A stretch of 64,000 nucleotides of DNA, taken from contig NZ_CP016452.1 in assembly GCF_001713395.1 (NCBI RefSeq), positions 1,984,001 to 2,048,000 of the forward strand, read 5' to 3'. Below, in pieces: positions 52,550 through 61,489 of this stretch. The notes under the pieces are model-generated. The model did no database searches. It saw only the letters and a program-made list of their open reading frames with translations, and was not told where the DNA came from. Positions within the stretch are counted from its first letter, which is position 1. Each line of letters begins with the position of its first letter. Source of the stretch: Sinorhizobium sp. RAC02. Its GTDB lineage: Bacteria > Pseudomonadota > Alphaproteobacteria > Rhizobiales > Rhizobiaceae. The position numbers and the translations under genes are program-made.

Positions 52550-54838
52550 TCAGGCGCTATCGGTTCCAAAGGCGGCGATCGCGGCCATGTTGACGATATC
52601 GGAATCCTTGGCGTTGAGCGGCACGATCTGCACCGATTTATCGAGACCGACGAGAAGCGGGCCGATGACGGTCGAACCGCCGAGCTCCTGCAGGATCTTT
52701 GTCGAAATCGAAGCGGAGTGCAGCGCCGGCATGACCAGCACATTGGCCGGGCCGGACAGCCGGCAGAACGGATATTGCTGCTGCATCAGCTGATGATTGA
52801 GCGCGACGTCGGCCGCCATCTCGCCATCGTACTCGAAATCCACCCTGCGTTTGTCGAGGATGCGGACGGCCTCCTGCACACGCTCGGACCGCTCGCTCTG
52901 CGGTTGGCCGAAGGTCGCGTTGGCGAGCAGCGCGACACGCGGCTCGTAGCCCATGCGTCGCGCAAAACCGGCAGCCCCCTCCGCGATATCCGCCAACTGC
53001 TCGGCATTGGGCAGGTCATGCACGGCGGTGTCGGCCACAATGACGTTGCGCCCGCGGCTGAGCGCGATCGACAGCCCGATGACGCGCTGGCCCGGGCGCG
53101 GGTCGATCACCCGCCCGATATCCTCCAGCGCCGATGAATAGTGGCGCGTCACCCCGGTGACCATGGCGTCGGCATCGCCGAGCGCCAGCATGCTGGCCGC
53201 AAAATGGTTGCGGTCATTGTTGATGAGGCGCTGGCAGTCACGAAGCAGAAGGCCCTTGCGCTGCAGTCGCGCGTAGAGGTGCTGGGCATAGGCGCTGCTC
53301 CGCGGCGAAAGCCGCGCATTGGTGATCTCGATGCCGGTGTTGGCAATATCGAGACCGGCATTCAGCGCCGCCTGCTTGATGCGGTCCTCCCGGCCGACGA
53401 GGATCGCCGTTCCGAGTTCCTGATTGACGAAGGCGACCGCCGCGCGGATGACCTGCTCCTCCTCGCCTTCCGCAAAGACGACACGCTTGGGCTGGAGCCG
53501 CACGCGGTCGTAGATGCGCTGGAGGGTCGAAGCGATCGGGTCGCGACGGGCGGACAATTCCTGGGCATATTTTTGCAGGTTGTCGATGTCGCGACGCGCG
53601 ACGCCTGTCTCCATCGCGGCCTTCGCGACGGCGACTGGGATTTCTGAGATGAGGCGTGGGTCGAATGGCACCGGAATGATGTAGCTGGGGCCGAATTTCG
53701 GCCGGTTGCCCTGATAGGCGGCGGCGACCTCGTCGGGCACGTCCTTGCGTGCAAGCTCGGCCAGCGCCTGCGCGGCCGCCACTTTCATGGCCTCGTTGAT
53801 GGTCGTCGCCCTGACATCCAGCGCACCACGGAAGACGTAGGGAAAGCCCAGCACATTGTTGACCTGGTTCGGATAGTCCGAACGGCCCGTGGCCATGATG
53901 GCGTCGGTGCGGATTTCGGCGACTTCCTCCGGCGTGATCTCGGGATCCGGGTTCGCCATGGCGAAGATGATCGGGTTTTTCGCCATCGACTGCACCATGG
54001 CCGGCGTCAGCGCACCCTTGGCCGAAAGGCCGAAGAACACGTCGGCGCCGTCGATCGCCTCGGCCAGCGTGCGCAGCGTCGTCTTCACCGCGTGGGTCGA
54101 CTTCCACTGGTTCATGCCCTCGGTGCGGCCCTCATGCACGACGCCCTTGGTATCGCACAGGATGACGTTTTCCGGCGCAAAGCCGAGGGATTTGATGAGT
54201 TCGATACAGGCGATCGCCGCCGAACCTGCGCCGTTGCAGACGAGGCGCGTCGTCTTCATGTCGCGGCCGGTGATGTGCAGCACATTGATCAGCCCGGCGG
54301 CGGCGATGATGGCGGTGCCATGCTGGTCGTCATGGAAGACCGGGATATCCATTACTTCGCGCAAGCGCTGCTCGATGATGAAACATTCCGGTGCCTTGAT
54401 GTCCTCAAGATTGATGCCGCCGAAGGAAGGGCCGAGGAAGCGCACGCAGTTGATGAACTCGTCGGGATCCTGCGTATCGACCTCGAGGTCGATCGAGTCG
54501 ATGTCGGCGAACCGCTTGAACAGGACCGCCTTGCCCTCCATCACGGGCTTGGACGCCAGTGCGCCGAGATTGCCGAGGCCGAGAATGGCTGTACCGTTGG
54601 AGATGACGGCCACCATATTGCCGCGCGTGGTGTAGTCGAAAGCCTTAGACGGGTCTTCCGCGATGGCCTTCACAGGCTCGGCAACGCCGGGCGAATAGGC
54701 CAGCGAAAGGTCGCGCTGGGTCGCCATCGGCTTGGTCGGCGTGATCTCGATCTTGCCAGGGCGCCCCATGGCGTGAAACTCAAGCGCTTCTGCGGCGGTC
54801 ACCGAGGGGCCTGCCGAATGGGTCTTTTTCAACGACAT
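52550..54838 (-). CDS. maeB: Malic enzyme fused to phosphotransacetylase-like domain
   Basis: 762 residues from the ATG at 54836-54838 (GGGAGC upstream). The malic enzyme part (1 to about 430) has DLSLAYSPGVAEPV, FNDDQHGTA-like PVFHDDQHGTAIIAAAGL and the nucleotide site LVCNGAGSAAIACI. The remaining part is the PTA-like domain (RVVFAEGEEEQVIRAAVAF, GDADAMVTGVTRHYSSAL, VMPALHSASIS). It decarboxylates malate to pyruvate with NAD(P)+; rhizobial DME and TME have this chimeric form. The coenzyme cannot be told from sequence by eye. Last gene of the ten-gene LacI-operator operon, 85 bases after the CoA-transferase. Confidence 0.93.
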   Translation of the reverse strand: MSLKKTHSAGPSVTAAEALEFHAMGRPGKIEITPTKPMATQRDLSLAYSPGVAEPVKAIAEDPSKAFDYTTRGNMVAVISNGTAILGLGNLGALASKPVMEGKAVLFKRFADIDSIDLEVDTQDPDEFINCVRFLGPSFGGINLEDIKAPECFIIEQRLREVMDIPVFHDDQHGTAIIAAAGLINVLHITGRDMKTTRLVCNGAGSAAIACIELIKSLGFAPENVILCDTKGVVHEGRTEGMNQWKSTHAVKTTLRTLAEAIDGADVFFGLSAKGALTPAMVQSMAKNPIIFAMANPDPEITPEEVAEIRTDAIMATGRSDYPNQVNNVLGFPYVFRGALDVRATTINEAMKVAAAQALAELARKDVPDEVAAAYQGNRPKFGPSYIIPVPFDPRLISEIPVAVAKAAMETGVARRDIDNLQKYAQELSARRDPIASTLQRIYDRVRLQPKRVVFAEGEEEQVIRAAVAFVNQELGTAILVGREDRIKQAALNAGLDIANTGIEITNARLSPRSSAYAQHLYARLQRKGLLLRDCQRLINNDRNHFAASMLALGDADAMVTGVTRHYSSALEDIGRVIDPRPGQRVIGLSIALSRGRNVIVADTAVHDLPNAEQLADIAEGAAGFARRMGYEPRVALLANATFGQPQSERSERVQEAVRILDKRRVDFEYDGEMAADVALNHQLMQQQYPFCRLSGPANVLVMPALHSASISTKILQELGGSTVIGPLLVGLDKSVQIVPLNAKDSDIVNMAAIAAFGTDSA

Positions 54839-54923
54839 CAGTTCGCTCCCTTTGCCATCTGGGCAAGACGTTGGAGAGCCGCGGCGATCGCCGCGGCTGC
54901 GCATCGGCAGTTTCGGACCGGGA

Positions 54924-55598
54924 TCAGGCGCCCACGGCGAGGTGCGATGGAACGACGATCTCGCCCCCGGTGGCGGCTCGAACGTCTTCGATCGTCACGG
55001 CGTCGGCGAGTTCGAGAACCTCGAACGCAGGACGGTCGCCGCGAAGCGGCCTGAAGACGCCGAGGTCCGTGATCACGAGATCGACAACGCCCTTGCCCGT
55101 CAGGGGCAGCGAGCACTGCGGAACCAGCTTTGGCTGGACGGCGCCGGTCTTGTCCTTGGCGACATGCTCCATGACCACGACGACGCGCTCGACGCCGGCC
55201 ACCAGGTCCATCGCACCGCCCATGCCCTTGACCATCTTGCCCGGGATCATCCAGTTGGCGAGGTCGCCGTTGGCGGCCACCTCCATGGCACCGAGGATCG
55301 AGATGTCGACATGCCCGCCGCGGATCATGGCAAAGCTGTCGGCGGAGGAGAAGAAGCTGGTCGTCGGCAGCAGGGTGATGGTCTGCTTGCCGGCGTTGAT
55401 CAGGTCGCCGTCCTCATCGCCCTCGAAGGGGAACGGCCCCATGCCGAGCATGCCGTTCTCCGATTGCAATTGCACGCTGATGCCGGGCGCAATGTGATTG
55501 GCGACCAGCGTGGGGATGCCGATGCCGAGATTGACGTAGAAACCGTCTTGCAGTTCCTTGGCGGCGCGCGCCGCCATTTGATCGCGAGTCCATGCCAT
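54924..55598 (-). CDS. scoB: Succinyl-CoA:3-ketoacid CoA-transferase, subunit B (ScoB-like)
   Basis: 224 residues. The catalytic glutamate lies in LQSENGMLGMG (Glu47). VNLGIGIPTLVANHI, DLINAGKQTIT, SFAMIRGGHVDISILGAMEV and DLANWMIPGKMVKGMGGAMDLV follow closely the ScoB/SCOT pattern. It moves CoA between succinyl-CoA and a 3-oxo acid, such as acetoacetate. 3-Oxoadipate CoA-transferase (PcaJ) is the close alternative. It follows subunit A by 12 bases. Confidence 0.88.
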   Translation of the reverse strand: MAWTRDQMAARAAKELQDGFYVNLGIGIPTLVANHIAPGISVQLQSENGMLGMGPFPFEGDEDGDLINAGKQTITLLPTTSFFSSADSFAMIRGGHVDISILGAMEVAANGDLANWMIPGKMVKGMGGAMDLVAGVERVVVVMEHVAKDKTGAVQPKLVPQCSLPLTGKGVVDLVITDLGVFRPLRGDRPAFEVLELADAVTIEDVRAATGGEIVVPSHLAVGA

Positions 55599-55610
55599 GC
55601 TTTGATCCTC

Positions 55611-56318
55611 CTAAGCCGCGGTCCGCGGTCTGGTCGTGCGTTGTTCGATGCGCTTTTCCGGATTGGCGACATGCACGATGCGGTCGACATAGATGCCGGG
55701 CGTGTGGATCCCGTCGGCGTTCAGCTCGCCGGTCGCAACGAGATGCTCGACCTCGGCGACGGTGAAGTCCGCCGCGGTCGCCATCATCGGGTTGAAGTTG
55801 CGCGCGGTGTAGCGATAGATCAGGTTGCCTTCGCTATCGCCCTGCCAGGCATGCACGATGGCGAGATCGCCGCGCAGGCCCTTTTCCATCACATAGGTCT
55901 CGCCGTCGAAGTCGCGGCTCTCCTTGCCGTCTGCGACAAGAGTGCCGACGCCGGTGCGCGTGAAAAAGGCCGGGATGCCGGCCCCGCCGGCGCGAATGCG
56001 TTCCGCAAGCGTGCCTTGCGGAGTGAATTCGAGTTCGAGTTCACCCGACAGGTATTGCTGTGCAAAAGTTTTGTTCTCGCCGACATAGGACGAGACCATC
56101 TTGCGGATCTGGCGTGAGTCGAGGAGGACGCCGAGGCCGATCCCATCGACGCCGGCATTGTTGGAGATCACGGTGAGGCCGGTGACACCGGATTCGCGGA
56201 TCGCCAGGATCAGGGCTTCCGGAATGCCGCTGAGGCCGAAGCCGCCCGAGAGGATCGTCATGCCATTCTTGAGGCGACCGGCCAAAGCCTCGGTCGCGCT
56301 GCTCATTACCTTCTTCAT
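55611..56318 (-). CDS. scoA: Succinyl-CoA:3-ketoacid CoA-transferase, subunit A (ScoA-like)
   Basis: 235 residues. SGGFGLSGIPEALILAIRESG, SNNAGVDGIGLGVLL, SYVGENKTFAQQYLSGELELE, PQGTLAERIRAGGAGIPAF, TARNFNPMMATAAD and the end HTPGIYVDRIV...EKRIE read as ScoA. PcaI proteins, as I know them, have a different middle (SFPRQSDSYVF-like instead of SYVGENKTF) and end, so acetoacetate/succinate CoA transfer is favoured over 3-oxoadipate. In this operon it follows a BKACE gene, whose product acetoacetate would be its substrate. Four bases after the gamma-carbonic-anhydrase-like gene. Confidence 0.87.
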   Translation of the reverse strand: MKKVMSSATEALAGRLKNGMTILSGGFGLSGIPEALILAIRESGVTGLTVISNNAGVDGIGLGVLLDSRQIRKMVSSYVGENKTFAQQYLSGELELEFTPQGTLAERIRAGGAGIPAFFTRTGVGTLVADGKESRDFDGETYVMEKGLRGDLAIVHAWQGDSEGNLIYRYTARNFNPMMATAADFTVAEVEHLVATGELNADGIHTPGIYVDRIVHVANPEKRIEQRTTRPRTAA

Positions 56319-56322
56319 GGGG

Positions 56323-56853
56323 TCAAACTCCCTTTGATACGAGATGGTCGCGATACCGGATCGCGTTCTGCACGTAGCGCTGCGCCGATGCCTTGAGGCG
56401 TTCGGACTCTTCCTGCGAAAGCGTCTTCACCAGCTTTGCCGGCGAGCCGAGGATCATCGAGCGCGGCGGAAACGACTTTCCTTCCGTGACCAGCGCCCCC
56501 GCCCCGACGAGCGAGCCTTCGCCGATCGCGGCACCGTTCATGACGATCGCCCCCATGCCGATGAGCGAGCCGTTGCCGATGGTGCAGCCATGGAGGATGG
56601 CACGGTGGCCGACGGTGCAGTCTTCGCCGATTGCGAGCGGAAAGCCCGGATCGGTATGGAGGATGGCGCCGTCCTGCACATTGCTGCGAGCGCCGAGGTC
56701 GATCAGTTCGTTGTCGCCGCGCAGGACCGCGCCGAACCAGACGCTGCTGTCCTTGCCGATGCGGATCCTGCCGATGATCTCGGCATCCGGCGCGATCCAT
56801 CCCAGGTGTTCGTCAAGCACGGGCTTGCGCTCTTCGAGATCGTAGAGGGCCAT
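56323..56853 (-). CDS. Gamma-carbonic-anhydrase-family protein (PaaY/CaiE/YrdA-like hexapeptide-repeat)
   Basis: 176 residues from the ATG at 56851-56853, with GGAG six bases upstream. Left-handed beta-helix repeats ([51 protein letters not shown]) carry the zinc-ligand histidines in VGHRAILHG and the H of ILHTDPG. Members include PaaY thioesterases and carnitine-operon CaiE, so a thioesterase or CoA-related housekeeping role fits a CoA-transferase neighbour. Real carbonic anhydrase activity not shown. Confidence 0.88.
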   Translation of the reverse strand: MALYDLEERKPVLDEHLGWIAPDAEIIGRIRIGKDSSVWFGAVLRGDNELIDLGARSNVQDGAILHTDPGFPLAIGEDCTVGHRAILHGCTIGNGSLIGMGAIVMNGAAIGEGSLVGAGALVTEGKSFPPRSMILGSPAKLVKTLSQEESERLKASAQRYVQNAIRYRDHLVSKGV

Positions 56854-56910
56854 TTCACACTCCAATGGTCGTGGGGATCGGGGGCCGCCTCTGCCGCGGC
56901 CCCGACATCG

Positions 56911-58260
56911 TCAGATCTTCGACGCGAGTTCCGGGACCGGAATGACATCCAGGTCGTCGACGGCTTCGGTGTCGGCCAGCGGGCTGCCTGAAAGCACCGC
57001 CTGGAGACGGGCCTCGTCGAGTTCCCCCTCCCATTTCGCCATGACGATCGCCGCTACGCCGTTGCCGATCATGTTGACCAGGGCGCGCGCCTCGCTCATG
57101 AAGCGATCGATGCCGAGGATGAGCGCCATGCCCGCCACCGGGATCGCCGGCACCACGGAGAGCGTACCGACAAGGGCAATGAACGAGGCACCCGTCACGC
57201 CCGATGCGCCCTTGGACGTGACCATGGCGACGCCGAAGATGGCAAGCTGCTGGGCGAGCGTAAGGTCCGTATTGGTCGCCTGGGCGACGAACAGGGCGGC
57301 GAGCGTCATGTAGATGGACGAACCATCGGTGTTGAACACGTAGCCGGTCGGCACGACCAGACCGACGACAGGTTTGGCGACGCCCGCATGGGCCAGCTTT
57401 TCCATCAGGCTCGGCAGCGCCGAGTCTGATGACGACGTGCCGAGGACAATGAGAATCTCTTCCTTGATGTAGGCCAGAAACTTGATGATGCTGAAGCCGG
57501 TCCACCAGGCGATCAGACCGAGCACGCCAAAAACGAAAAGGATGCTGGTGAGATAGAAGGTGCCGATCAGGAAGGCGAGCGGGCCGAGCGACGACACGCC
57601 ATACTTGCCGATGGTGAAAGCCATGGCGCCGAACGCGCCGATCGGAGCGAGGCGCATGATCGCGTTGATGGCGCCGAACACGAGATGCGAGCCGGCATCG
57701 ATGACGTCGCGGATCGGCTTGGCGCGATCGCCGAGATGCGACAGGACGTAGCCGAACAGGACCGAGATCAGCACGACGGGAAGAATGTCACCCTGCGCGA
57801 AAGCATCGACGACCGTCTTCGGCACGATGTTCATGAGGAATTCCGTGACGGACTGCTCCGCGGCCTTGCCGGCATAGACGCTGACGGCGTCGGCATCGAG
57901 CGTGGCGGGATCGGCGTTGAAGCCGGCACCGGGCTTGAGCACATTGCCGATCACCAGACCGATGGCGAGCGCGAGTGTCGAAACGACCTCGAAATAGAGC
58001 TGTGCCTTGCCGCCGACACGGCCGACCTTCTTCAGGTCGTTCATGCCGGCGATGCCCGACACCACGGTACAGAAGATGACGAGCGCGATCACCATCTTGA
58101 TCAGTTTGATGAAGGTATCGCCGAGCGGCTTCATCTCGATCGCCGCCTCCGGCCAGAAATGACCAAAGACGATCGCGAGCGCGATGCCGATCATAACCTG
58201 TACGTAGAGTATCTGATACCAAGCCTTGCGCGGCTTTGGAGCAGTGGAAGCATGCGTCAT
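56911..58260 (-). CDS. dctA: C4-dicarboxylate:cation symporter DctA
   Basis: 449 residues from the ATG at 58258-58260 (AGGGAGGA upstream). [51 protein letters not shown], the serine-rich [16 protein letters not shown] re-entrant loop, [23 protein letters not shown] and [18 protein letters not shown] are the DAACS family landmarks. It imports succinate, fumarate and malate with protons or Na+. Placed between catabolic genes and malic enzyme, it would supply or recover C4 acids. Confidence 0.94.
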   Translation of the reverse strand: MTHASTAPKPRKAWYQILYVQVMIGIALAIVFGHFWPEAAIEMKPLGDTFIKLIKMVIALVIFCTVVSGIAGMNDLKKVGRVGGKAQLYFEVVSTLALAIGLVIGNVLKPGAGFNADPATLDADAVSVYAGKAAEQSVTEFLMNIVPKTVVDAFAQGDILPVVLISVLFGYVLSHLGDRAKPIRDVIDAGSHLVFGAINAIMRLAPIGAFGAMAFTIGKYGVSSLGPLAFLIGTFYLTSILFVFGVLGLIAWWTGFSIIKFLAYIKEEILIVLGTSSSDSALPSLMEKLAHAGVAKPVVGLVVPTGYVFNTDGSSIYMTLAALFVAQATNTDLTLAQQLAIFGVAMVTSKGASGVTGASFIALVGTLSVVPAIPVAGMALILGIDRFMSEARALVNMIGNGVAAIVMAKWEGELDEARLQAVLSGSPLADTEAVDDLDVIPVPELASKI

Positions 58261-58365
58261 GGAAGATCCTCCCTTCGGAATGAGCAAGATTGCCGCGACG
58301 GGCAACCCGTCACGTGAACTGGAATCGGAACTTCGAGGTAGGCGAGCGGTTAGCTCGCGCCGGCC

Positions 58366-58716
58366 TTACAGCGGCTGAGCTGGCGGCAGCGGCATTACCA
58401 GCAGGATCGTCGCCGGTCGGTCGGTCGCGTTGAAAAGTTTCCGCCCCTCCCTGGGCGCGACACGACAGGAATCCCACGGCGCGAGCACGACCGCCTCGAG
58501 GCCGTTCGACACCGTGACCTCGCCGTCGAGAACGACGTAGAGTTTTTCGACGGACGAACTGTCGAGGGTCGTGCCGCCGCCCGGCTCAAGGATCGACACG
58601 CCGAGCCAGACCGTGTCGGAAGGCCCAGCCTCGCGGCCCTGCAGGCGAACCATCCGCATTTTGTCGTGGCCTGCCGCCTGATAGGGCGGCGCGTCGGCGA
58701 ACTTGACGACGTGCAT
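58366..58716 (-). CDS. Small cupin-domain protein
   Basis: 116 residues, one cupin barrel. GVSILEPGGGTTLDSSSVEKLYVVLDGEVTV matches cupin motif one but has Asp/Ser where metal-binding His residues often lie, and motif two (APWDSCRVAPREGRKLFNATDRPA) also lacks histidines. It is therefore likely a non-metal cupin or a binding protein. Five bases after the MDR gene, so co-translated. No specific function assigned. Confidence 0.8.
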   Translation of the reverse strand: MHVVKFADAPPYQAAGHDKMRMVRLQGREAGPSDTVWLGVSILEPGGGTTLDSSSVEKLYVVLDGEVTVSNGLEAVVLAPWDSCRVAPREGRKLFNATDRPATILLVMPLPPAQPL

Positions 58717-58721
58717 GGCGT

Positions 58722-59747
58722 CTACGCTCCCGGGACCAGCACGATACGGTCGCGCGAGGACGCCATGACGGCCTGGTAGGCGTCGTAGGCGTTTTCGAAC
58801 GAATAGGTCGCGCTCGGAAGAATGGGAAAGGGCTTGAGCTTGCCGGCGGCAAAGCCCGGCGCCAGCTGTTTGAGGATCGCGCCCGTCTCGACCGAGCTCA
58901 GTGAGATCGTGTCGATGCCGACATAGGTATGCTGCCCCTTGTAGAAGGCAAGCAGGTCGAAGGTAACGAAGCGATCGACCGCCGCGATGAAGATGGCCCT
59001 GCCCCCAACGGCGAGTGATTTCTGGCCGATCTCGTAGAACGGGTCGCCGACGGTGTTGTAAACGATGGCAGCTCCCTTGCCGCCGGTCAGTTCACGAACC
59101 CGCGCAGGCACATCCGTCCTGTCGGCAGCGATGACCTCGATCGGTGCGTTGGTGTGCCCCTGATAGGGTTCGTCCCGGCGCACGACGCCGATGACGCGGG
59201 CGCCGCGCCAGGTCGCGATCTGCGCCGCCGCCTGCCCCACCTTGCCGTTCAGGCCGAGGATGAGCACGGTCTCGCCAGCCTCGGGCAGCCCGGCCCGATC
59301 CAGGCCTTTCCAGGCGGTAACAAAGGGCACGCCGATCCCTGCCGCAGCCTTGATGTCGATTCCGTCCGGTACCGCGACGACGGCATCGGCCTCGACGATC
59401 ATGTGGCTCGCATGCGAGCCGTCCTGCCGGATGCCGAGATCGCCGGATGAACCGAAGACCAGCTTTCCGGCTAACTCCTGGGGGCCTGCCACCACCTGGC
59501 CCGCGAAATCGCGTCCCGGCGTTCGCGGAAACACCGCATAGGGCATCAGGCCGGTTGCCGCCTTGGCATCGGCCGGATTGACGGCCGCGGCATGAATTTC
59601 GACAAGCACTTCACCTGGCCGCAGAGGCCGTAGCGGATGCATCTCGATGGGAAGCTTGATCGTGTCGTAGCTCGGCGCATTGGCATGGAGACGCAGGCCT
59701 CTTGCCGTCGTTGCCGTCTTGCTGTTCGGATCTTCGTTGTTCATCAC
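58722..59747 (-). CDS. Quinone-oxidoreductase-like MDR (zinc-type alcohol dehydrogenase superfamily)
   Basis: 341 residues. GroES-like half: RPLRPGEVLVEIHAAAVNPADAKAATG, FPRTPGRDFAGQVV; nucleotide half: VPFVTAWKGLDRAG, VLILGLNGKVGQAAAQIA (a variant of the GxGxxG turn) and GAAIVYNTVGDPFYEIGQ. The NPADAK motif suggests a quinone or enoyl reductase without catalytic zinc. A broken relative lies at 38233-38737. It may reduce a ring-cleavage product such as maleylacetate or remove quinones; both are inference. Confidence 0.87.
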   Translation of the reverse strand: MMNNEDPNSKTATTARGLRLHANAPSYDTIKLPIEMHPLRPLRPGEVLVEIHAAAVNPADAKAATGLMPYAVFPRTPGRDFAGQVVAGPQELAGKLVFGSSGDLGIRQDGSHASHMIVEADAVVAVPDGIDIKAAAGIGVPFVTAWKGLDRAGLPEAGETVLILGLNGKVGQAAAQIATWRGARVIGVVRRDEPYQGHTNAPIEVIAADRTDVPARVRELTGGKGAAIVYNTVGDPFYEIGQKSLAVGGRAIFIAAVDRFVTFDLLAFYKGQHTYVGIDTISLSSVETGAILKQLAPGFAAGKLKPFPILPSATYSFENAYDAYQAVMASSRDRIVLVPGA

Positions 59748-59759
59748 TGAGGCCTCCTG

Positions 59760-60656
59760 TCACACAGCTTCGCGCAAGCCGAGAATGCGGCGCGCTTCGG
59801 ATGGATTTGCGATCTGGGCACCCAGATCTTCGGCAATGCGGCGGGCTTTCTCGACAAGGGCCGCATTGGAAGGCGCCAGAACGCCACGGTCGATATAGAC
59901 GGCGTCTTCGAGCCCGACCCGGATATGGCCGCCGGCCAGATAGGACAAGGCGAGCATCCGGAAGGCCGACCGGCCGATGCCGATGGCCGTGAAGGCAGCA
60001 TTGGCCGGCAGCAACCCGCGTGCGTAGAGCACGGTCTCGGGTGACGGCTGGAAGCCGTATTTCACGCCCATGACGAAGGAGGAGAGGAGCGGCCCCGTGA
60101 GCGTGCCGTCGGCGACCAGGTCGTGAAGGAGCGCGATATCGCCGGAATCGAACAGCTCGATCTCCGGCTTGACGCCCGCCTCGGTGATCACCTTCGCCAT
60201 GCGGCGCACATTTTCCGGCGTGTTGATGACGACCTGGCCGCTCGAATTCATGGTGTTGAGATCGAGGGTACAGATGTCGGGTTTCAGCGCGACGATATGA
60301 TCGACGCGGCGTTCCGGCACCATCAGCGTGGTGCCCTCGCCCGCAACCTTCGGATCATGCTGCGACGGCACGAACCGGCCCCCCGGCCCCGTCGTTAGAT
60401 TGATGATCAGCTCGGCATTCTTCGACCGGATGCGGTCGAGAACCTCGCGGTAAAGGTCGAGGTCCATCGATGGCTGCCCGGTCTCGGGATCGCGGACATG
60501 GATGTGGGCGATCGCCGCCCCGGCTTCGGCCGCTTCCAGCGCGGAATCGGCGATCTGCTGCGGCGTGATCGGCAGATGCGGCGTCTGCCCCGGCTTGGTG
60601 AGGTTGCCGGTGATCGCACAGGTGATGAAGATTTTTTGGAGCGGTGCGCGTGTCAT
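59760..60656 (-). CDS. Beta-keto acid cleavage enzyme (BKACE/DUF849 family)
   Basis: 298 residues. FITCAITGNLTKPGQTPHLPITPQQIADSALEAAEAGAAIAHIHVRD is the family start, with zinc ligands His51 and His53. MVPERRVDHIVALKPDICTLDLNTMN, KYGFQPSPETVLYARGL and VGLEDAVYIDRG (Glu ligand) complete it. Known members (3-keto-5-aminohexanoate cleavage enzyme, dehydrocarnitine cleavage enzyme) condense a beta-keto acid with acetyl-CoA, giving acetoacetate and a shortened acyl-CoA. Next to ScoAB and a ring-cleaving dioxygenase, 3-oxoadipate is a plausible substrate (succinyl-CoA plus acetoacetate), by inference. Confidence 0.92.
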   Translation of the reverse strand: MTRAPLQKIFITCAITGNLTKPGQTPHLPITPQQIADSALEAAEAGAAIAHIHVRDPETGQPSMDLDLYREVLDRIRSKNAELIINLTTGPGGRFVPSQHDPKVAGEGTTLMVPERRVDHIVALKPDICTLDLNTMNSSGQVVINTPENVRRMAKVITEAGVKPEIELFDSGDIALLHDLVADGTLTGPLLSSFVMGVKYGFQPSPETVLYARGLLPANAAFTAIGIGRSAFRMLALSYLAGGHIRVGLEDAVYIDRGVLAPSNAALVEKARRIAEDLGAQIANPSEARRILGLREAV

Positions 60657-60677
60657 TGTTTCCTCCCGTTGGTCCGG

Positions 60678-61463
60678 CTAGAGCGCGCGGCCACCATCTA
60701 CCTGAATGATGTGTCCGGTCGAATAGCCGAGCATGGTGGCGCAGGCGGTGATCGCCGCGGCAATGTCTTCGGCATCGCCGATCCGCTTGAGAGGCGTCGA
60801 GGCCATGACCTTGTCGTTGAAGTCCGCGCTGCGCCCCGGAACGAACTCGGTATCGACGACACCGGGCGATACGGCGAGAACACGCACTTCCGGCGCGAGC
60901 GCTCGCCCCAGAGCCTTGGTCATGACATCGATGCCGGCCTTCGCCGCGCAATAGGCGATGGACGAACCGATGGCGGTGAAGGCCGCAATCGAGGAGATCG
61001 ACACGACCAGACCGTCACCGGATGCCTTCAAGAGCGGCGCGAAGGTGCGGACCGTCGCAAACTGACCGCGCCAGTTGACCTGCAGCATGAGATCGATCAG
61101 CTCGTCGGTGAGCGCATCGAGATCGGCATGCGGCACGGGCTTGGTGAAGCCCGCGGCATTGACCAGAATATCGAGGCGGCCATGCTCCTTTTCGAGCACC
61201 GTGCGAAGCGCGACGAGGGAAGCGGTATCGACGACATTGGCGACATAGGCCGCGTGCGGCGCGCCGAGTTCCGCGATCAGCGTCTTTGCCGCCTGTGTGT
61301 CACGCTCCGTGTCCATATGGGTGACGACGATGGTCGCACCGGCTGCTGCGAGCATGCGGCTGGTTGCGGCGCCGATCGCGCCGGCGCCGCCGACGACGAG
61401 AGCCACCTTGCCCTTGAGCGAGCGCGGATAGGTTTTACGTTCAGACTGTGCCGTGTTCGACAT
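60678..61463 (-). CDS. SDR-family NAD(P)-dependent oxidoreductase
   Basis: 261 residues (ATG at 61461-61463; another ATG three codons earlier). Nucleotide-binding VVGGAGAIGAATSRML (TGxxxGIG-type), NAAGF, catalytic Ser in SISSIAAF, and YxxxK in AYCAAKAG. The C-terminal SPGVVDTEFVPG and GYSTGHIIQVDGGRAL are typical of classical SDRs. Probably oxidises a hydroxy acid to a beta-keto acid for the BKACE next door or reduces an intermediate; substrate unknown. Gaps to both neighbours are 21-26 bases. Confidence 0.92.
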   Translation of the reverse strand: MSNTAQSERKTYPRSLKGKVALVVGGAGAIGAATSRMLAAAGATIVVTHMDTERDTQAAKTLIAELGAPHAAYVANVVDTASLVALRTVLEKEHGRLDILVNAAGFTKPVPHADLDALTDELIDLMLQVNWRGQFATVRTFAPLLKASGDGLVVSISSIAAFTAIGSSIAYCAAKAGIDVMTKALGRALAPEVRVLAVSPGVVDTEFVPGRSADFNDKVMASTPLKRIGDAEDIAAAITACATMLGYSTGHIIQVDGGRAL

Positions 61464-61489
61464 GAGGATCATCCGTTCAAGGTTGGGGG

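Noticed and set aside
54924..56318. Assignment as pcaIJ (3-oxoadipate CoA-transferase)
   Set aside because: Subunit A carries ScoA-like blocks (SYVGENKTF, HTPGIYV, EKRIE) in place of PcaI-like ones. Kept as an alternative because activity cannot be settled by reading.
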